Positions 1-8,778 of a stretch of 64,000 bases of DNA are shown here, one piece after another. Location of the stretch: NCBI GenBank assembly GCA_965278985.1, contig OZ257131.1, positions 2,852,001-2,916,000 on the forward strand. Direction: 5' to 3'. Within the stretch, counting starts at the first letter, position 1. Each line of letters opens with the position of its first letter. The stretch is from CAISIP01 sp965278985 (GTDB lineage Bacteria; Pseudomonadota; Gammaproteobacteria; Burkholderiales; Burkholderiaceae_C). Under the pieces are notes generated by a model that worked only from the letters and a program-made list of their open reading frames with translations, did not search any database and had not been told where the DNA came from. The translations under genes were made by a program, and so were the position numbers.

Positions 1-739
1 AGCTCCGGTCGGCCAGCACCGTGCGGGGCCGTGCGCGGATGGCGGCCTCGAGCAGTGGCTGCCCGACGGCACCACCTCCCGCCGACACCAGCACCTCGTC
101 GGGATAGGCCTGCGCATCGCCGCCAACGCTGCGCGCGGGCTCCACCACATAGCCCGTGTAAAGCAACCGCTCCCCGAGTGCATCGGCCAGCGGGTAGCTG
201 TTGCCGAAGGGCAGCAGCGCCGGGTCGCCGTGCACCAGCAGGTGGTCGAAGTACCGATCAAAGGTCTGCTGCATCCACTGCAGTTTCGCGGGATCCCCGG
301 TGCCACCCAGCACGTCGCGCACCGAGCAGGACACCACGGGCCGCGGCGCCGCGGCACGCGCGGCCTCCAGCAGGGGCAGCAGCTCGAAGCGCATCTGCCG
401 CCGGCCGAAGGGGAACAGCTCCACCAGCAGCACATCGGGCTGCACGCGCTGCCACAACTCCAGCAGCAGCGCGCTACGGCGGGCTTTCCAGGCATCGTCC
501 ACGGGCGCACCGTGCTCGTCCACCAGGGTCTTGAAACCCAGGTCGCCTGCCGCGGCTGCCGGCAATTGCACGACTTCATGCGCCTCCAGTACCAGCCCCG
601 GCACGGGCACGCCACCGGTCACCAGCGTCACCTGCAGCCCGGCGCGCTGCATGGCGGCGGAGAGCGTGGCGCTGCGGCGCAGGTGGCCCACGCCCAGCAG
701 GTGCTGCACATACAGCATCACGCGCACCGGGCGGCTCAT
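1..739 (-). CDS. MurG-like predicted glycosyltransferase (COG4671), 3' end outside window
   Basis: The minus strand is open from an ATG at 739 to the window edge, giving about 246 residues with no stop. The N-terminus reads VQHLLGVGHLRRSA, the glycine-rich donor-fold start of COG4671 glycosyltransferases, which resemble MurG. Later parts (PDVLLVELFPFGRRQMRFEL and VSAGGGAVGQPLL) fit the linker and the second Rossmann half. The start overlaps the stop of the upstream histidine phosphatase by four bases, so the two are translationally coupled. The context (another glycosyltransferase upstream) suggests surface polysaccharide or glycoconjugate synthesis. The acceptor and sugar cannot be told, and the C-terminal part is missing. 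Confidence 0.8.
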   Translation of the reverse strand, partial: MSRPVRVMLYVQHLLGVGHLRRSATLSAAMQRAGLQVTLVTGGVPVPGLVLEAHEVVQLPAAAAGDLGFKTLVDEHGAPVDDAWKARRSALLLELWQRVQPDVLLVELFPFGRRQMRFELLPLLEAARAAAPRPVVSCSVRDVLGGTGDPAKLQWMQQTFDRYFDHLLVHGDPALLPFGNSYPLADALGERLLYTGYVVEPARSVGGDAQAYPDEVLVSAGGGAVGQPLLEAAIRARPRTVLADRS

Positions 740-1335
740 GGCCTGGCCTCGCGCGGCGCCAGCGGCATGTTCAGCGCCTCCGCGCGCGGCCGTCCGGTGG
801 CATCCAGGCGGAACACATGCAGGTGCTCCCAGCGCAGCTTCACCGGCGGCTTGCCGCGCATGTCCCAGTCCAGCGCCCAGGCGAAGACCACGCGGATCAC
901 GCCCCGGTGGCTCAAGCCCAGGCTGTCGCGCCCCGAGGCCGCGACCTCGGCCAGCCAGGGCTGCACGCGCTGCAGCACCTCGCGCGGGCTCTCGCCACCC
1001 TCGGGGCGGAAATCCAGGCCACGGGCTTCGTTGTACACCATGGCCTCGCCGAGCTGCGCGCGCAACGCCTGCAGGTACTGCCCCTCCCACGCGCCCCATT
1101 GCATCTCGGCCAGGCGGGGCTCGATGGCCGGTCGCAGGCCGAGGGCTTCCGCGCTTTGCCGGCAGCGCAGCAGCGGGCTGCTGAAAGGCGCCATGCCCGC
1201 GCAGGCCTCGGGCAGTCGATGTGCCGCCATCTGGGCGTGGCCGTTGGCATTGAGCGGCAGGTCGGTGCGGCCCTGGATGCGCCCGGCGCCACTCCAGTCC
1301 GTCTCGCCATGCCGCAACAGCGCGAGCAGCGTCAT
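736..1335 (-). CDS. Histidine phosphatase family protein (phosphoglycerate mutase-like)
   Basis: 199 residues. The phosphohistidine motif LRHGETDWS lies at residues 7-15 with His9 as the expected nucleophile. A second Arg (LLRCRQSA, about 58), a Glu near 77 and the second catalytic His143 (LSHRGVIRV) complete the branch-1 histidine phosphatase pocket. I chose the ATG at 1335 because the family motif begins six residues later and because it overlaps the stop of the upstream glycosyltransferase by four bases. The family covers phosphoglycerate mutases, cobalamin phosphatases and sugar-phosphate phosphatases. Its place between two glycosyltransferases suggests a sugar-phosphate or nucleotide-sugar intermediate as substrate, which is inference. 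Confidence 0.85.
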   Translation of the reverse strand: MTLLALLRHGETDWSGAGRIQGRTDLPLNANGHAQMAAHRLPEACAGMAPFSSPLLRCRQSAEALGLRPAIEPRLAEMQWGAWEGQYLQALRAQLGEAMVYNEARGLDFRPEGGESPREVLQRVQPWLAEVAASGRDSLGLSHRGVIRVVFAWALDWDMRGKPPVKLRWEHLHVFRLDATGRPRAEALNMPLAPREARP

Positions 1336-2489
1336 GATGCGGGCGCCCCTGCGCGTGCACGCGGCAGCAGCTGGCGCAAGCGCCCGGCGGCCTGCGCCAC
1401 GCTGCGTTCCTGTGCCACGAAGCAGGCCGCCGCATCGGCCATGCGCGTGCGCAGCGCAGCATCCACCAGCAGCCGCCGCGTCGCATCGGCCAGCGCCTGC
1501 GCATCGGCGCCGGGCACCAGCAGTCCCGTGAGCCCGTCCTGCACCACGTCGGGCACGCCGCGCAGGCGGCAGGACACGACGGGTACGCCGCTGGCCTGGG
1601 CCTCGAGCATCGCCATGCCATAGGCCTCGTTGACGGCGGGCCACAGGCAGATGTCCGAGGCGGCGTACAACGCGGCCATGGCCTCGGCGTCCAGCAAGCC
1701 GGCATACCAGGCCCGCCCCGGCACGGCGGACTGGAACAGCGCATGCACCTCGTCGCGCGCCTGGCCGTCACCGGCCACCAGCACGCGCCAGGGCAGGTCC
1801 TGCAGGCGCGCCAGGGCGGCCGCGAGTTCACGGTAGGAGGTCAGCTTGTCGCCCGGCCGCATCATCGCGGACACCACGATCCAGGGCACCGCGCTGTCCA
1901 GCCCGTGGACCGCGGCCAACCGCGCCCGGTGCTGGCTGCGCCCGGCCCGCGCGGCCACGTAGGGCACGGCATCGAGGAAAGGCGGCAGCTGAAGCACCGG
2001 CACGCCGGGGCGGGTGCTGCCACGCACACAGGCCAGGTCGTCGCGCGTGGGACACAACACCAGGTCGGCGGCACGCAGCGCCTGCTCCACGCCCGCGTGG
2101 TTCAGCGCCCAGGGGCCTTTGGCACGCTTGGGCGCGTGGGAGGCCTCTGCCACCACATAGGGAATGTCCAGCGCCGCACACACGGCCGGGCCGATCCAGT
2201 CCACCGCCTTGTAGTAGAGGTGGTAGGTGAACCAGAGCTCCGGCCGATCGGCAGCCTCGGGGCCACGCCAGGCTGCCACCAGCGCCGCGGCGATGGCCCA
2301 TCCCTCGTCGCACAGCGCCTGCTGGCGCATGGGGTCGCCCTGCCCTTCGTAGCTGCGCAGCTCCGAGGCCAGACGGACCTCGTGCCCCGCCAGTTCCAGC
2401 GCCTGCACCAGCAGCCGCGCCACGCGCCGGTCACCTGAAGGCGTGGCATGGCGCGGCGACTTCAGGGGCGCATAGAAGGCGATTCGCAT
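1332..2489 (-). CDS. Glycosyltransferase family 4 protein
   Basis: 385 residues, normal for GT-B glycosyltransferases. The N-terminal Rossmann half starts MRIAFYAPLKSPRHATPSGD. The C-terminal half carries the retaining GT4 signature E-x7-E in EAYGMAMLEAQASGVPVV, followed by a typical DGLTGLLVPGAD nucleotide-binding loop. It is the first gene of the three-gene minus-strand group at the left edge and overlaps the phosphatase by four bases. It probably transfers a hexose from a nucleotide sugar onto a lipid- or polysaccharide-linked acceptor at the cytoplasmic face of the membrane. Donor and acceptor are unknown. It faces away from the monooxygenase gene beginning at 2686, so 2490-2685 holds two divergent promoters. 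Confidence 0.85.
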   Translation of the reverse strand: MRIAFYAPLKSPRHATPSGDRRVARLLVQALELAGHEVRLASELRSYEGQGDPMRQQALCDEGWAIAAALVAAWRGPEAADRPELWFTYHLYYKAVDWIGPAVCAALDIPYVVAEASHAPKRAKGPWALNHAGVEQALRAADLVLCPTRDDLACVRGSTRPGVPVLQLPPFLDAVPYVAARAGRSQHRARLAAVHGLDSAVPWIVVSAMMRPGDKLTSYRELAAALARLQDLPWRVLVAGDGQARDEVHALFQSAVPGRAWYAGLLDAEAMAALYAASDICLWPAVNEAYGMAMLEAQASGVPVVSCRLRGVPDVVQDGLTGLLVPGADAQALADATRRLLVDAALRTRMADAAACFVAQERSVAQAAGRLRQLLPRARAGAPAS

Positions 2490-2566
2490 GCGCGGATTCT
2501 AGGAGCGCGCCCTGCGCCATCCGCGCTCCGTGCCGCGCCATCACCCCGGGATGCGGAAAATGCAAA

Positions 2567-2578
2567 TACATATGTGAT
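2567..2578 (+). promoter_or_regulatory. Candidate IclR-family operator half of a shared motif
   Basis: TACATATGTGAT sits in the AT-rich leader of the monooxygenase gene. The same 12-mer with one change, TACGTATGTGAT, is found in reverse orientation at 5143-5154, just upstream of the iclR start. Two matching sites at the promoters of the regulator and of its presumed target are what an autoregulating IclR protein would leave. No binding data are available. Confidence 0.4.
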
Positions 2579-2685
2579 AGTAAAAAACACGGATGAATTT
2601 CCACTTGATGTTCACGGCCTGCGCGGCCATGATCCGCACCCAGCAGGCCGCACCAGCCGGTGCAGGAGCTTTTCCGGAGACACGC

Positions 2686-4344
2686 ATGAACGCAGAGATT
2701 CGCCCATCCCCCTCGTCCACCCCCGCCAAACGCCTCGACATCTTGATCGTCGGTGGCGGCTTCGGTGGCATGTACGCCGTCTACAAGTTCCACCAGATGG
2801 GCTTCACGCTGCAGGCCTTCGAGGCCGGCGGCGACGTGGGCGGTGTCTGGTACTGGAACCGCTACCCCGGCGCCCGCGTGGACCTGCCCAGCATCGACTA
2901 CAGCTATTCCTTCTCGCCAGAGATCGAGCAGGAATGGACCTGGTCCGAACAGTTCGCCGCCCAGCCCGAGCTGCTGCGCTACATCGACTTCGTCGCCACG
3001 CGCCTGGACCTGCGCCGCCACTTCCAGTTCAACACGCGCGTCAACAACGCCGTGTGGGACGAGGAGCGCCAGCTGTGGACGCTGACCACCGAGCGCGGCG
3101 AGCGCTTCGAGGCGCCCTACTGCATCATGGCCACGGGGCCGCTGTCTATCCCCAAGCTGCCCGAGATCCCCGGGGTCGAACGCTTCAAGGGCATGGTGGT
3201 GCACTCGGCCCGCTGGCCCCACGAGCCGGTGGATTTCAGCGGCAAGCGCGTGGGCGTGATCGGCACCGGCTCCACCGGCATCCAGGTGGTGCAGGAGGTG
3301 GGCCCGCAGGCCGGCGAACTCTTCGTGTTCCAGCGCACGCCGAGCTTCACCATGCCGATGCGCAACGAGACCCTCACGCCCGATTACGTGGAAGAGGTCA
3401 AGCGCCACTATGCCGGCATCCGCGAGATCGCGCGCAACAGCGCCGTGGGCGGCTCGCGCCCGCAGTCCACACGCGCCTTCTTCAGCGTCACGCCGAACCA
3501 GCGCCGTGCGCTGCTCGAAGACTCCTGGAAGCAGGGCGGCCTGGCCATGCTGGGCACCTTCGCCGACCTGATGGTCAACGAAGAGGCCAACGAACACGTG
3601 GCCGAGTTCGTGCGCAGCAAGATCGGCGAAGTGGTCAAGGATCCCAAGACCGCTGAGGCGCTCAAGCCCAAGGGCTACCCCATCTTCGCGCGCCGGCCCT
3701 GCCTGGACTCCAGCTACTACGAGACCTACAACCTGCCCAACGTGCACCTGGTGGACTGCATCACGGACCCCATCGTGGAGATCACCGAGAAGGGTGTGCG
3801 CAACCAGTCCGGCGAGACCGAACTCGACATCCTGATCCTCGCCACGGGCTACGACGGCCTCACTGGCGCACTGATGGCCTTCGATGTGGTCGGCCGCAAC
3901 GGCCGCACGGTCAAGCAGAAGTGGCAGGACGGCCCGCGTTCGGCCATGGGCCTGATGATGGAAGGCTTCCCCAACCTCTTCATGACCACCGGCCCCAACG
4001 GCCCCTCGGCACTGGCCAACATCATCCGCACCAGCGAGCATGACGTGGACTGGATCGCCGCCGCAATCACGCACATGCAGAAGAACGGCATGGGCGCCGC
4101 CGAGCCGACCGTGCAGGCTGAGGACGCCTGGATGGAGATCGTGCGCAGCATCGCGCAGCGCTCGCTGATCAACAAGGCCAAGACCTGGTGGGTGGGCGCC
4201 AACGTGAAGGACAAGCCGCAGGGCCTGACGATGTTCACGGGCGGTTTCCTGAAGTACCGCGAGTACTGCGCCGCGGAAGTGGCAGGGGGCTACAAGGGAC
4301 TCGCTTTCACGCCCGCGCGGGAAAAGGCGGCGCTGGCGGCCTGA
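2686..4344 (+). CDS. Baeyer-Villiger monooxygenase (cyclohexanone monooxygenase-like)
   Basis: 552 residues. It would insert one oxygen of O2 next to the carbonyl of a (probably cyclic) ketone to give an ester or lactone, using FAD and NADPH. Seen: an FAD Rossmann motif VGGGFGG (22-28), the type I BVMO fingerprint F-x-G-x3-H-x3-W-P in FKGMVVHSARWP (about 167-178), a second NADP Rossmann motif GVIGTGSTG (about 190-198), and a late ATGYDG motif. The start at 2686 is preferred over upstream in-frame ATGs because GGAGA lies five or six bases before it and the FAD fold begins soon after. Length and the VGGVWYWNRYPG block match cyclohexanone monooxygenases. A close paralogue lies at 35668-37347. 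It converges on the iclR gene with a gap of 15 bases. Confidence 0.93.
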   Translation: MNAEIRPSPSSTPAKRLDILIVGGGFGGMYAVYKFHQMGFTLQAFEAGGDVGGVWYWNRYPGARVDLPSIDYSYSFSPEIEQEWTWSEQFAAQPELLRYIDFVATRLDLRRHFQFNTRVNNAVWDEERQLWTLTTERGERFEAPYCIMATGPLSIPKLPEIPGVERFKGMVVHSARWPHEPVDFSGKRVGVIGTGSTGIQVVQEVGPQAGELFVFQRTPSFTMPMRNETLTPDYVEEVKRHYAGIREIARNSAVGGSRPQSTRAFFSVTPNQRRALLEDSWKQGGLAMLGTFADLMVNEEANEHVAEFVRSKIGEVVKDPKTAEALKPKGYPIFARRPCLDSSYYETYNLPNVHLVDCITDPIVEITEKGVRNQSGETELDILILATGYDGLTGALMAFDVVGRNGRTVKQKWQDGPRSAMGLMMEGFPNLFMTTGPNGPSALANIIRTSEHDVDWIAAAITHMQKNGMGAAEPTVQAEDAWMEIVRSIAQRSLINKAKTWWVGANVKDKPQGLTMFTGGFLKYREYCAAEVAGGYKGLAFTPAREKAALAA

Positions 4345-4359
4345 GAACGCCGCGGGGAT

Positions 4360-5121
4360 TCAGCCCGCGTGCGCACGCACGGACGCCACCGCCCTGCGCA
4401 GCGCGGCCGTGTACTTCACGCGGTGCGTGCGCACCCGCTCCAGCATGCCGCCCAGCCCCAGCACCACGGGCTGGTCGTTGATGGTGACGGGCACCAGCGC
4501 GCAGATGGTCGCCCCTCCGGTGAAGGGCGCGCCCTCCACGTAGACCAGCGGCTCGTCCTTGAGCGCCACCACGCGGCGCACCATCTCGTCCACGTTCACA
4601 CGCTCCGAGGCTTTGCCGATGGCGATGTTGGCGCGCCGCACCAGGCGCTCGATTTCTTCCTCGGACCGCGTGGACATCAGCAGCCAGCCCAGCGAGGACT
4701 GCACCAGCGGCCGCATGATGCCCTCCTCGGTGAAGAAGCGCATCGCGTGCGTGGACTGGATGACGCGGATGTACTGCAGGTAGACATCGTTCTGCACGCC
4801 CAGCGACACGGTTTCGCCGGTGGCATTGTGCAGGTCGCGCTGCGCTTCCAGCAGCTCCTCGTTGCCCCCCAGCAGCGCCGAACCGATCCAGTCGCCCAGC
4901 GCGGCCACGCGCAGCGTGGGGAAGTACACGCGCCGCACACGGTCGTAGTTGATGTAACCCAGCGCGATCAGGCTGCGCAGCAGCACCGTGGTGCTGGACT
5001 GCGGGTACCCCAGCGCGTCCATGATCTGCTTGAGCGAACGCGGCGCGCGCTCGGTGCGGAAGTAGTCCAGCACCTCCAGCACGCGGGTGGCGGATTTCAC
5101 CGTGGAAGGGGCGGTGGCCAT
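4360..5121 (-). CDS. IclR family transcriptional regulator
   Basis: 253 residues. An N-terminal winged helix (about 8-70) contains SATRVLEVLDYFRTERAPRS and the recognition region MDALGYPQSSTTVLLRSLIA. The C-terminal effector domain carries the usual IclR layout (GETVSLGVQNDVYLQYIRVI, then AICALVPVT-like strands). IclR proteins commonly repress or activate aromatic and alicyclic catabolic genes in response to a pathway compound. The gene lies between the monooxygenase and the SDR operon and is transcribed with, or just after, the NTF2-like gene. Candidate binding sites lie upstream of its own start and upstream of the monooxygenase. Confidence 0.9.
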   Translation of the reverse strand: MATAPSTVKSATRVLEVLDYFRTERAPRSLKQIMDALGYPQSSTTVLLRSLIALGYINYDRVRRVYFPTLRVAALGDWIGSALLGGNEELLEAQRDLHNATGETVSLGVQNDVYLQYIRVIQSTHAMRFFTEEGIMRPLVQSSLGWLLMSTRSEEEIERLVRRANIAIGKASERVNVDEMVRRVVALKDEPLVYVEGAPFTGGATICALVPVTINDQPVVLGLGGMLERVRTHRVKYTAALRRAVASVRAHAG

Positions 5122-5142
5122 GGACGTCTCTCCTGCAACGCG

Positions 5143-5177
5143 ATCACATACGTAGCCAGACAGGACACATATGGATC
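5143..5177 (-). promoter_or_regulatory. Candidate operator region upstream of iclR
   Basis: Reading the minus strand, 5154-5143 gives TACGTATGTGAT, an 11 of 12 match to the site at 2567-2578. A second partly palindromic CATATG core follows at 5168-5173. The region is 22 to 56 bases upstream of the iclR start codon and inside the 117-base gap between iclR and the NTF2-like gene. Autoregulation is inference. Confidence 0.38.
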
Positions 5178-5238
5178 ACGCTGGCGCAGCGGCTATCGTA
5201 GCGCCACAGGCCGCGCAGCCTGCCCCCTCGGTGACAGC

Positions 5239-5787
5239 TCAGCGTTGCAACGCCGCGAACAGCTCGTAGATCGGGTCGTTGCCGCGCACGCCACCCAGCG
5301 GCCCGCGCGGGCCGAAGTGTTCGGCCTCGGAAACCCCGGGCGTGCCCAACGGGCGCATCCAGTCGTAGATCACGGTGCGTGCGGCGATGCGCCATTCGTC
5401 GCCACGCTTCTCGAAGCGGTCCGCATAGCGCCCCGCCAGGAAGATCTCGCGCGCAACGCCCGTCGCATCGCGGTCGCGCTGCAGCGCGAGGAAGTAGGTC
5501 TCCACCGCGGCCACCGTGCCATTGAGCGTGATGGACAGGTTGGTGATGTTGTGGATCGAGCGTTCACCGTCCGTGGCCAGCTTCTTCAGCGCCCAGTCGA
5601 TGAAGCCGGTGGCGCTTCCCTGGTAGGGGCCGTGGCGGTCGGTGGCGTCGGGCCAGTAGGCGCTGCGCAAGGCCGCTTCGTCCTGGCGGTCGATGCCGCG
5701 GCAGTAGCGGTTCATGCATTCGCGGATCGCTTCGCGGTCGCGCAGTTCGCCGACCTGGCGGCTCAGCTCGTCCATGGATTCGGACAT
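5239..5787 (-). CDS. NTF2-fold (SnoaL_4-type) protein, possible dehydratase or isomerase
   Basis: 182 residues. The cone-fold family signature is seen in AIRECMNRYCRGIDRQD, the WPDATDRHG block and SIHNITNLSI. The Tyr, Asp and His in these blocks match the catalytic positions used by scytalone-dehydratase-like and BaiE-type members. I start at 5787 because AGGAGA lies seven bases upstream, while the longer frame to 5820 lacks such a site. The gene is divergent from the SDR operon across an 89-base AT-rich gap (5788-5876) and precedes iclR in the same direction. Such proteins in catabolic clusters are often dehydratases, isomerases or ring-hydroxylating dioxygenase small-subunit relatives. No large subunit is present, so an isomerase or hydratase role is more likely. 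Substrate unknown. Confidence 0.75.
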   Translation of the reverse strand: MSESMDELSRQVGELRDREAIRECMNRYCRGIDRQDEAALRSAYWPDATDRHGPYQGSATGFIDWALKKLATDGERSIHNITNLSITLNGTVAAVETYFLALQRDRDATGVAREIFLAGRYADRFEKRGDEWRIAARTVIYDWMRPLGTPGVSEAEHFGPRGPLGGVRGNDPIYELFAALQR

Positions 5788-5876
5788 AGGGTATCTCCTC
5801 ATAAGTTGATGCACTTGCATTATTGTATTTTTACTAACCGGCAGGTAGAATTTTTCGTCATTGAAGGAGGCAAGTC

Positions 5877-6635
5877 ATGGGAACACGTCTGAAGGGCAAG
5901 GTGGCTCTGGTCACGGGCGGCGCACAAGGCATCGGCCGCGCGATCTGCGAGATGTTCGTCGCCGAAGGCGCCGCAGTCGGCGTGCTCGACATCAAGGGCG
6001 AGAACGCCGAGCGCACCGCGCAGGCCCTGCGCGACGCAGGTGGCCAGGCGCATGCCTATGCCGGCAACGTCGCCGAGCGCGCCACTTTCGAGGCCGCCGT
6101 GGGCGACCTGGAAAAGACCTACGGCCGTTTCGACATCATCGTGAACAACGCCATCTGGGTGCGCTACGGCCCCATCGCCGACATCACGCCCGAGATGCTC
6201 ACGCGCATGACGGCCACCGGCTTCCATTCCGTGGTCTGGGGCATCCAGGTGGGCGCAGCCGCCATGGCCCGCTCGGGCGGGGGCGCCGTCGTCAACATCG
6301 CCTCGGCCGCCGCCTTCCTGGGCACGCCGCAGGGCATGGTCTATTGCGGCGTGAAGGCCGGCGTGCTGGGCCTCACGCGCTCGGCCTCGGTGGACCTGGG
6401 CAAGCAGAACATCCGCGTGAACGCGGTGTGCCCCGGCACCGTGCTGACCGAAGGCGTGCGCATCAACGTCAACGCCGAGATGGAAGCCAAGCGCCGCGCG
6501 CGCACGCCCATGAACCGCCTGGGCGAGGTGGAGGACATCGCGAATGCCGCGACCTTCCTGGCCTCGGACGAAAGCAGCTTCATCACCGGTGAATCGCTGC
6601 TGGTCGACGGCGGCGTGACGCACGCATTCCTGTAA
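5877..6635 (+). CDS. SDR family NAD(P)-dependent oxidoreductase (first of four)
   Basis: 252 residues, classical SDR length. Cofactor motif TGGAQGIG (14-21), the structural NNAIW motif, a catalytic Ser in NIASAAAF and the YCGVK (Y-x3-K) pair are all present. GGAGG lies a few bases before the ATG. The stop overlaps the next start by one base (TAATG), so it is coupled to the acyl-CoA synthetase. It heads the long plus-strand array 5877-26064. The likely role is oxidation of a secondary alcohol or hydroxyacyl intermediate to a ketone. The substrate is unknown. Confidence 0.9.
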   Translation: MGTRLKGKVALVTGGAQGIGRAICEMFVAEGAAVGVLDIKGENAERTAQALRDAGGQAHAYAGNVAERATFEAAVGDLEKTYGRFDIIVNNAIWVRYGPIADITPEMLTRMTATGFHSVVWGIQVGAAAMARSGGGAVVNIASAAAFLGTPQGMVYCGVKAGVLGLTRSASVDLGKQNIRVNAVCPGTVLTEGVRINVNAEMEAKRRARTPMNRLGEVEDIANAATFLASDESSFITGESLLVDGGVTHAFL

Positions 6636-8752
6636 TGCGCACCGCAACCACCATGCACGCACTGCACCCTCTCTTCTTCCCCACCGCCGTCGCGATGATC
6701 GGCGCGTCGTCCGACCCCGAGCGCATCGGCGGCCGGCCGCTGCGTTTCCTGCTCGAAGCAGGCTTTGCCGGCAAGCTGTACCCCATCAACCGCAGCGGCG
6801 CCGCCGAGATCCAGGGCCTGCCCGCCTTCAAGAGCCTGAGCGACGTGCCCGGCCCGGTGGACCACGCCATCATCGCCGTGCCCGTGGCCGGTGTGGAGCC
6901 CGCGCTGCTGGAATGTGCCGCCAAGGGCGTCAAGGCCGTGCAGGTGCTGACGGCCGGTTTTGCCGAGGTGGACGCTGCTGGCGCTGCACTGCAGGCGCGC
7001 CTGGTGCAGATCTGCCGCGACGCCGGCATGCGCATGCTGGGCCCCAACTCGCTGGGCCTGCTGAACCCCTCGCAGAACTTCTTCGCCACCTTCTCCACCG
7101 CGCTCAACGGCTTGCGGCCGAAACACGGCGTGATCGGCCTGGCCACGCAGAGCGGCGCCTTTGGCTCGGCCACCTATGCCATGGCCACGCTGCGCGGAAT
7201 CGGCCTGTCGCGCGTGATCGCCACCGGCAACGAGGCTGATGTGGACGTGGCGGAATGCATCGACTACCTGGCGCAGGACGACGACACGCGTGTGATCTGC
7301 GCAGCGCTCGAAGCCTGCAAGGACGGCGAGCGCCTGCGCGCCGCGCTGCGCAAGGCTGCAGCCGCCGGCAAGCCCGTGGTCATCATGAAGATCGGCAGCA
7401 CCGACGTGGGCGCGGCAGCCGCTGCCACGCACACGGGCTCGCTGGCCGGCAACGATGCGGTCTACGACGCGGTGTTTGCCGAATGCGGCGCGCACCGCGC
7501 GACGTCGGTGGAAGAGATGCTGGACATCGCGCACCTGTGCGCCGTCATCACCACCGGCAAGGGCACCCTGCCCTTCAACGAGCAGATCGGCATCATGACC
7601 GGCTCGGGCGGCATCGGCATCCTGATGGCCGACAACGCCACCGAAGAGGGCATGATCCTGCCCGCATTGACCGAAGATGGCTCGGCCGCGCTGCGCGCGC
7701 TGCTGCCCTATGCCGTGCCGGCCAATCCCTACGACACGACGGCGCAGGTCACGTCGGTGCAGGACGGTGTGGCCCGCACGCTGGAGGCGATGCTGCGCCC
7801 CGGCGCGCCCTATGCCACGCTCTTCGCCTACCTGGCGCACGTGGGCCTGTCGCCGGTGCGCTTCCAGTCCACCGAAGACCGGCTGATCGAGATCCACCGC
7901 AACCACCCGGACCGCACGCTGGTCGTCGTGATGTTGTCCACGGACGAGGTGGCCCAGCGCCTGGAAGCCCAGGGCGTCGCCGTCTTCGCCGACCCCACAC
8001 GCGCCGTGCGCGCCGTGGCCGGTGCCGCCCGCATGGCGCGCCTGCGCCGCGAGATGCGCCAGGGCAATACGGCCATCGCCAAGGCGACAGAGAAATTGCC
8101 CGAGGTCGCCACCGAAACCCAGGCCAAGGCCATCCTCGGCGCAGCCGGCATTCCCGTGCTGCCCGAGAAGACCGTGAACAGCGCGGCCGACGCCGTGGCC
8201 GCAGCCGACGCCATGGGCTACCCCGTGGTCGCCAAGATCGTCTCCGCCGACATCCCGCACAAGACCGAAGTCGGCGGCGTGATCGTGGGTGTACAGGATG
8301 CTGCCGCCATGGCGCAGGCCTATGACACGTTGTTGTCCCGTGCGGCCGAGCGCGCGCCCAACGCCCGCATCGACGGCGTGCTCGTCGCGCCCATGGTGCG
8401 CGGCGGCGTGGAGACCATCATCGGTGTCCACATGGACCCGGTCTTCGGCCCCATGGTGATGTTCGGCTTCGGCGGCACGGCCGCGGAGCTCTACAAGGAC
8501 GTGGCCTTCGCCTCCGCGCCGCTCACACCCGCGCAGGGCCTGGCGCTGGTGGACTCCGTGCGCGCCTCGGCCCTGCTCAAGGGCTGGCGCGGCGGCCCGC
8601 AATACGACGTGCAGGCGCTGGCCGATGCGCTCAGCAAACTTTCCGAGTTCGCCGTGCGCCATGCCGACCAGCTGGCGGGCATCGACATCAACCCCTTCGT
8701 GGTGCAGGTAAAGGGCGGCGTCTGCCTCGACGCCCTCATCTCCACGCACTGA
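6635..8752 (+). CDS. Acetate--CoA ligase-like acyl-CoA synthetase (ADP/NDP-forming, CoA-binding plus ATP-grasp)
   Basis: 705 residues. The N-terminal CoA-binding Rossmann domain (AVAMIGASSDPERIGG, about 18-33) is followed by succinyl-CoA-ligase-like flavodoxin domains (TGSGGIGILMAD). The C-terminal ATP-grasp part includes YPVVAKIVSADIPHKTEVGG and ends VVQVKGGVCLDALIS. The order is that of the COG1042 single-chain acyl-CoA synthetases, which join a carboxylic acid to CoA with formation of ADP and phosphate, or act on pathway acids such as feruloyl or pimeloyl types. An alternative start exists at 6653. The gene lies between an SDR and a crotonase, which fits activation or turnover of a ring-cleavage acid. 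Confidence 0.88.
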   Translation: MRTATTMHALHPLFFPTAVAMIGASSDPERIGGRPLRFLLEAGFAGKLYPINRSGAAEIQGLPAFKSLSDVPGPVDHAIIAVPVAGVEPALLECAAKGVKAVQVLTAGFAEVDAAGAALQARLVQICRDAGMRMLGPNSLGLLNPSQNFFATFSTALNGLRPKHGVIGLATQSGAFGSATYAMATLRGIGLSRVIATGNEADVDVAECIDYLAQDDDTRVICAALEACKDGERLRAALRKAAAAGKPVVIMKIGSTDVGAAAAATHTGSLAGNDAVYDAVFAECGAHRATSVEEMLDIAHLCAVITTGKGTLPFNEQIGIMTGSGGIGILMADNATEEGMILPALTEDGSAALRALLPYAVPANPYDTTAQVTSVQDGVARTLEAMLRPGAPYATLFAYLAHVGLSPVRFQSTEDRLIEIHRNHPDRTLVVVMLSTDEVAQRLEAQGVAVFADPTRAVRAVAGAARMARLRREMRQGNTAIAKATEKLPEVATETQAKAILGAAGIPVLPEKTVNSAADAVAAADAMGYPVVAKIVSADIPHKTEVGGVIVGVQDAAAMAQAYDTLLSRAAERAPNARIDGVLVAPMVRGGVETIIGVHMDPVFGPMVMFGFGGTAAELYKDVAFASAPLTPAQGLALVDSVRASALLKGWRGGPQYDVQALADALSKLSEFAVRHADQLAGIDINPFVVQVKGGVCLDALISTH

Positions 8753-8778
8753 ACACCCTTCTCACAGGAACACACGCC

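Noticed and set aside
2431..4074. Long open frame antisense to the first BVMO (and similar long antisense frames elsewhere, such as 34987-37707 and 17578-20184)
   Set aside because: They arise from high GC codon use on the other strand; the translations are His/Gly/Ala/Val-rich with no family motif, while the plus-strand genes have full motifs.
5239..5787. Limonene-epoxide hydrolase as identity of the NTF2-fold protein
   Set aside because: The fold is shared and the pathway idea is tempting, but I could not find the Asp-Arg-Asp triad; the Tyr/Asp/His layout fits SnoaL_4 dehydratase-like members better.
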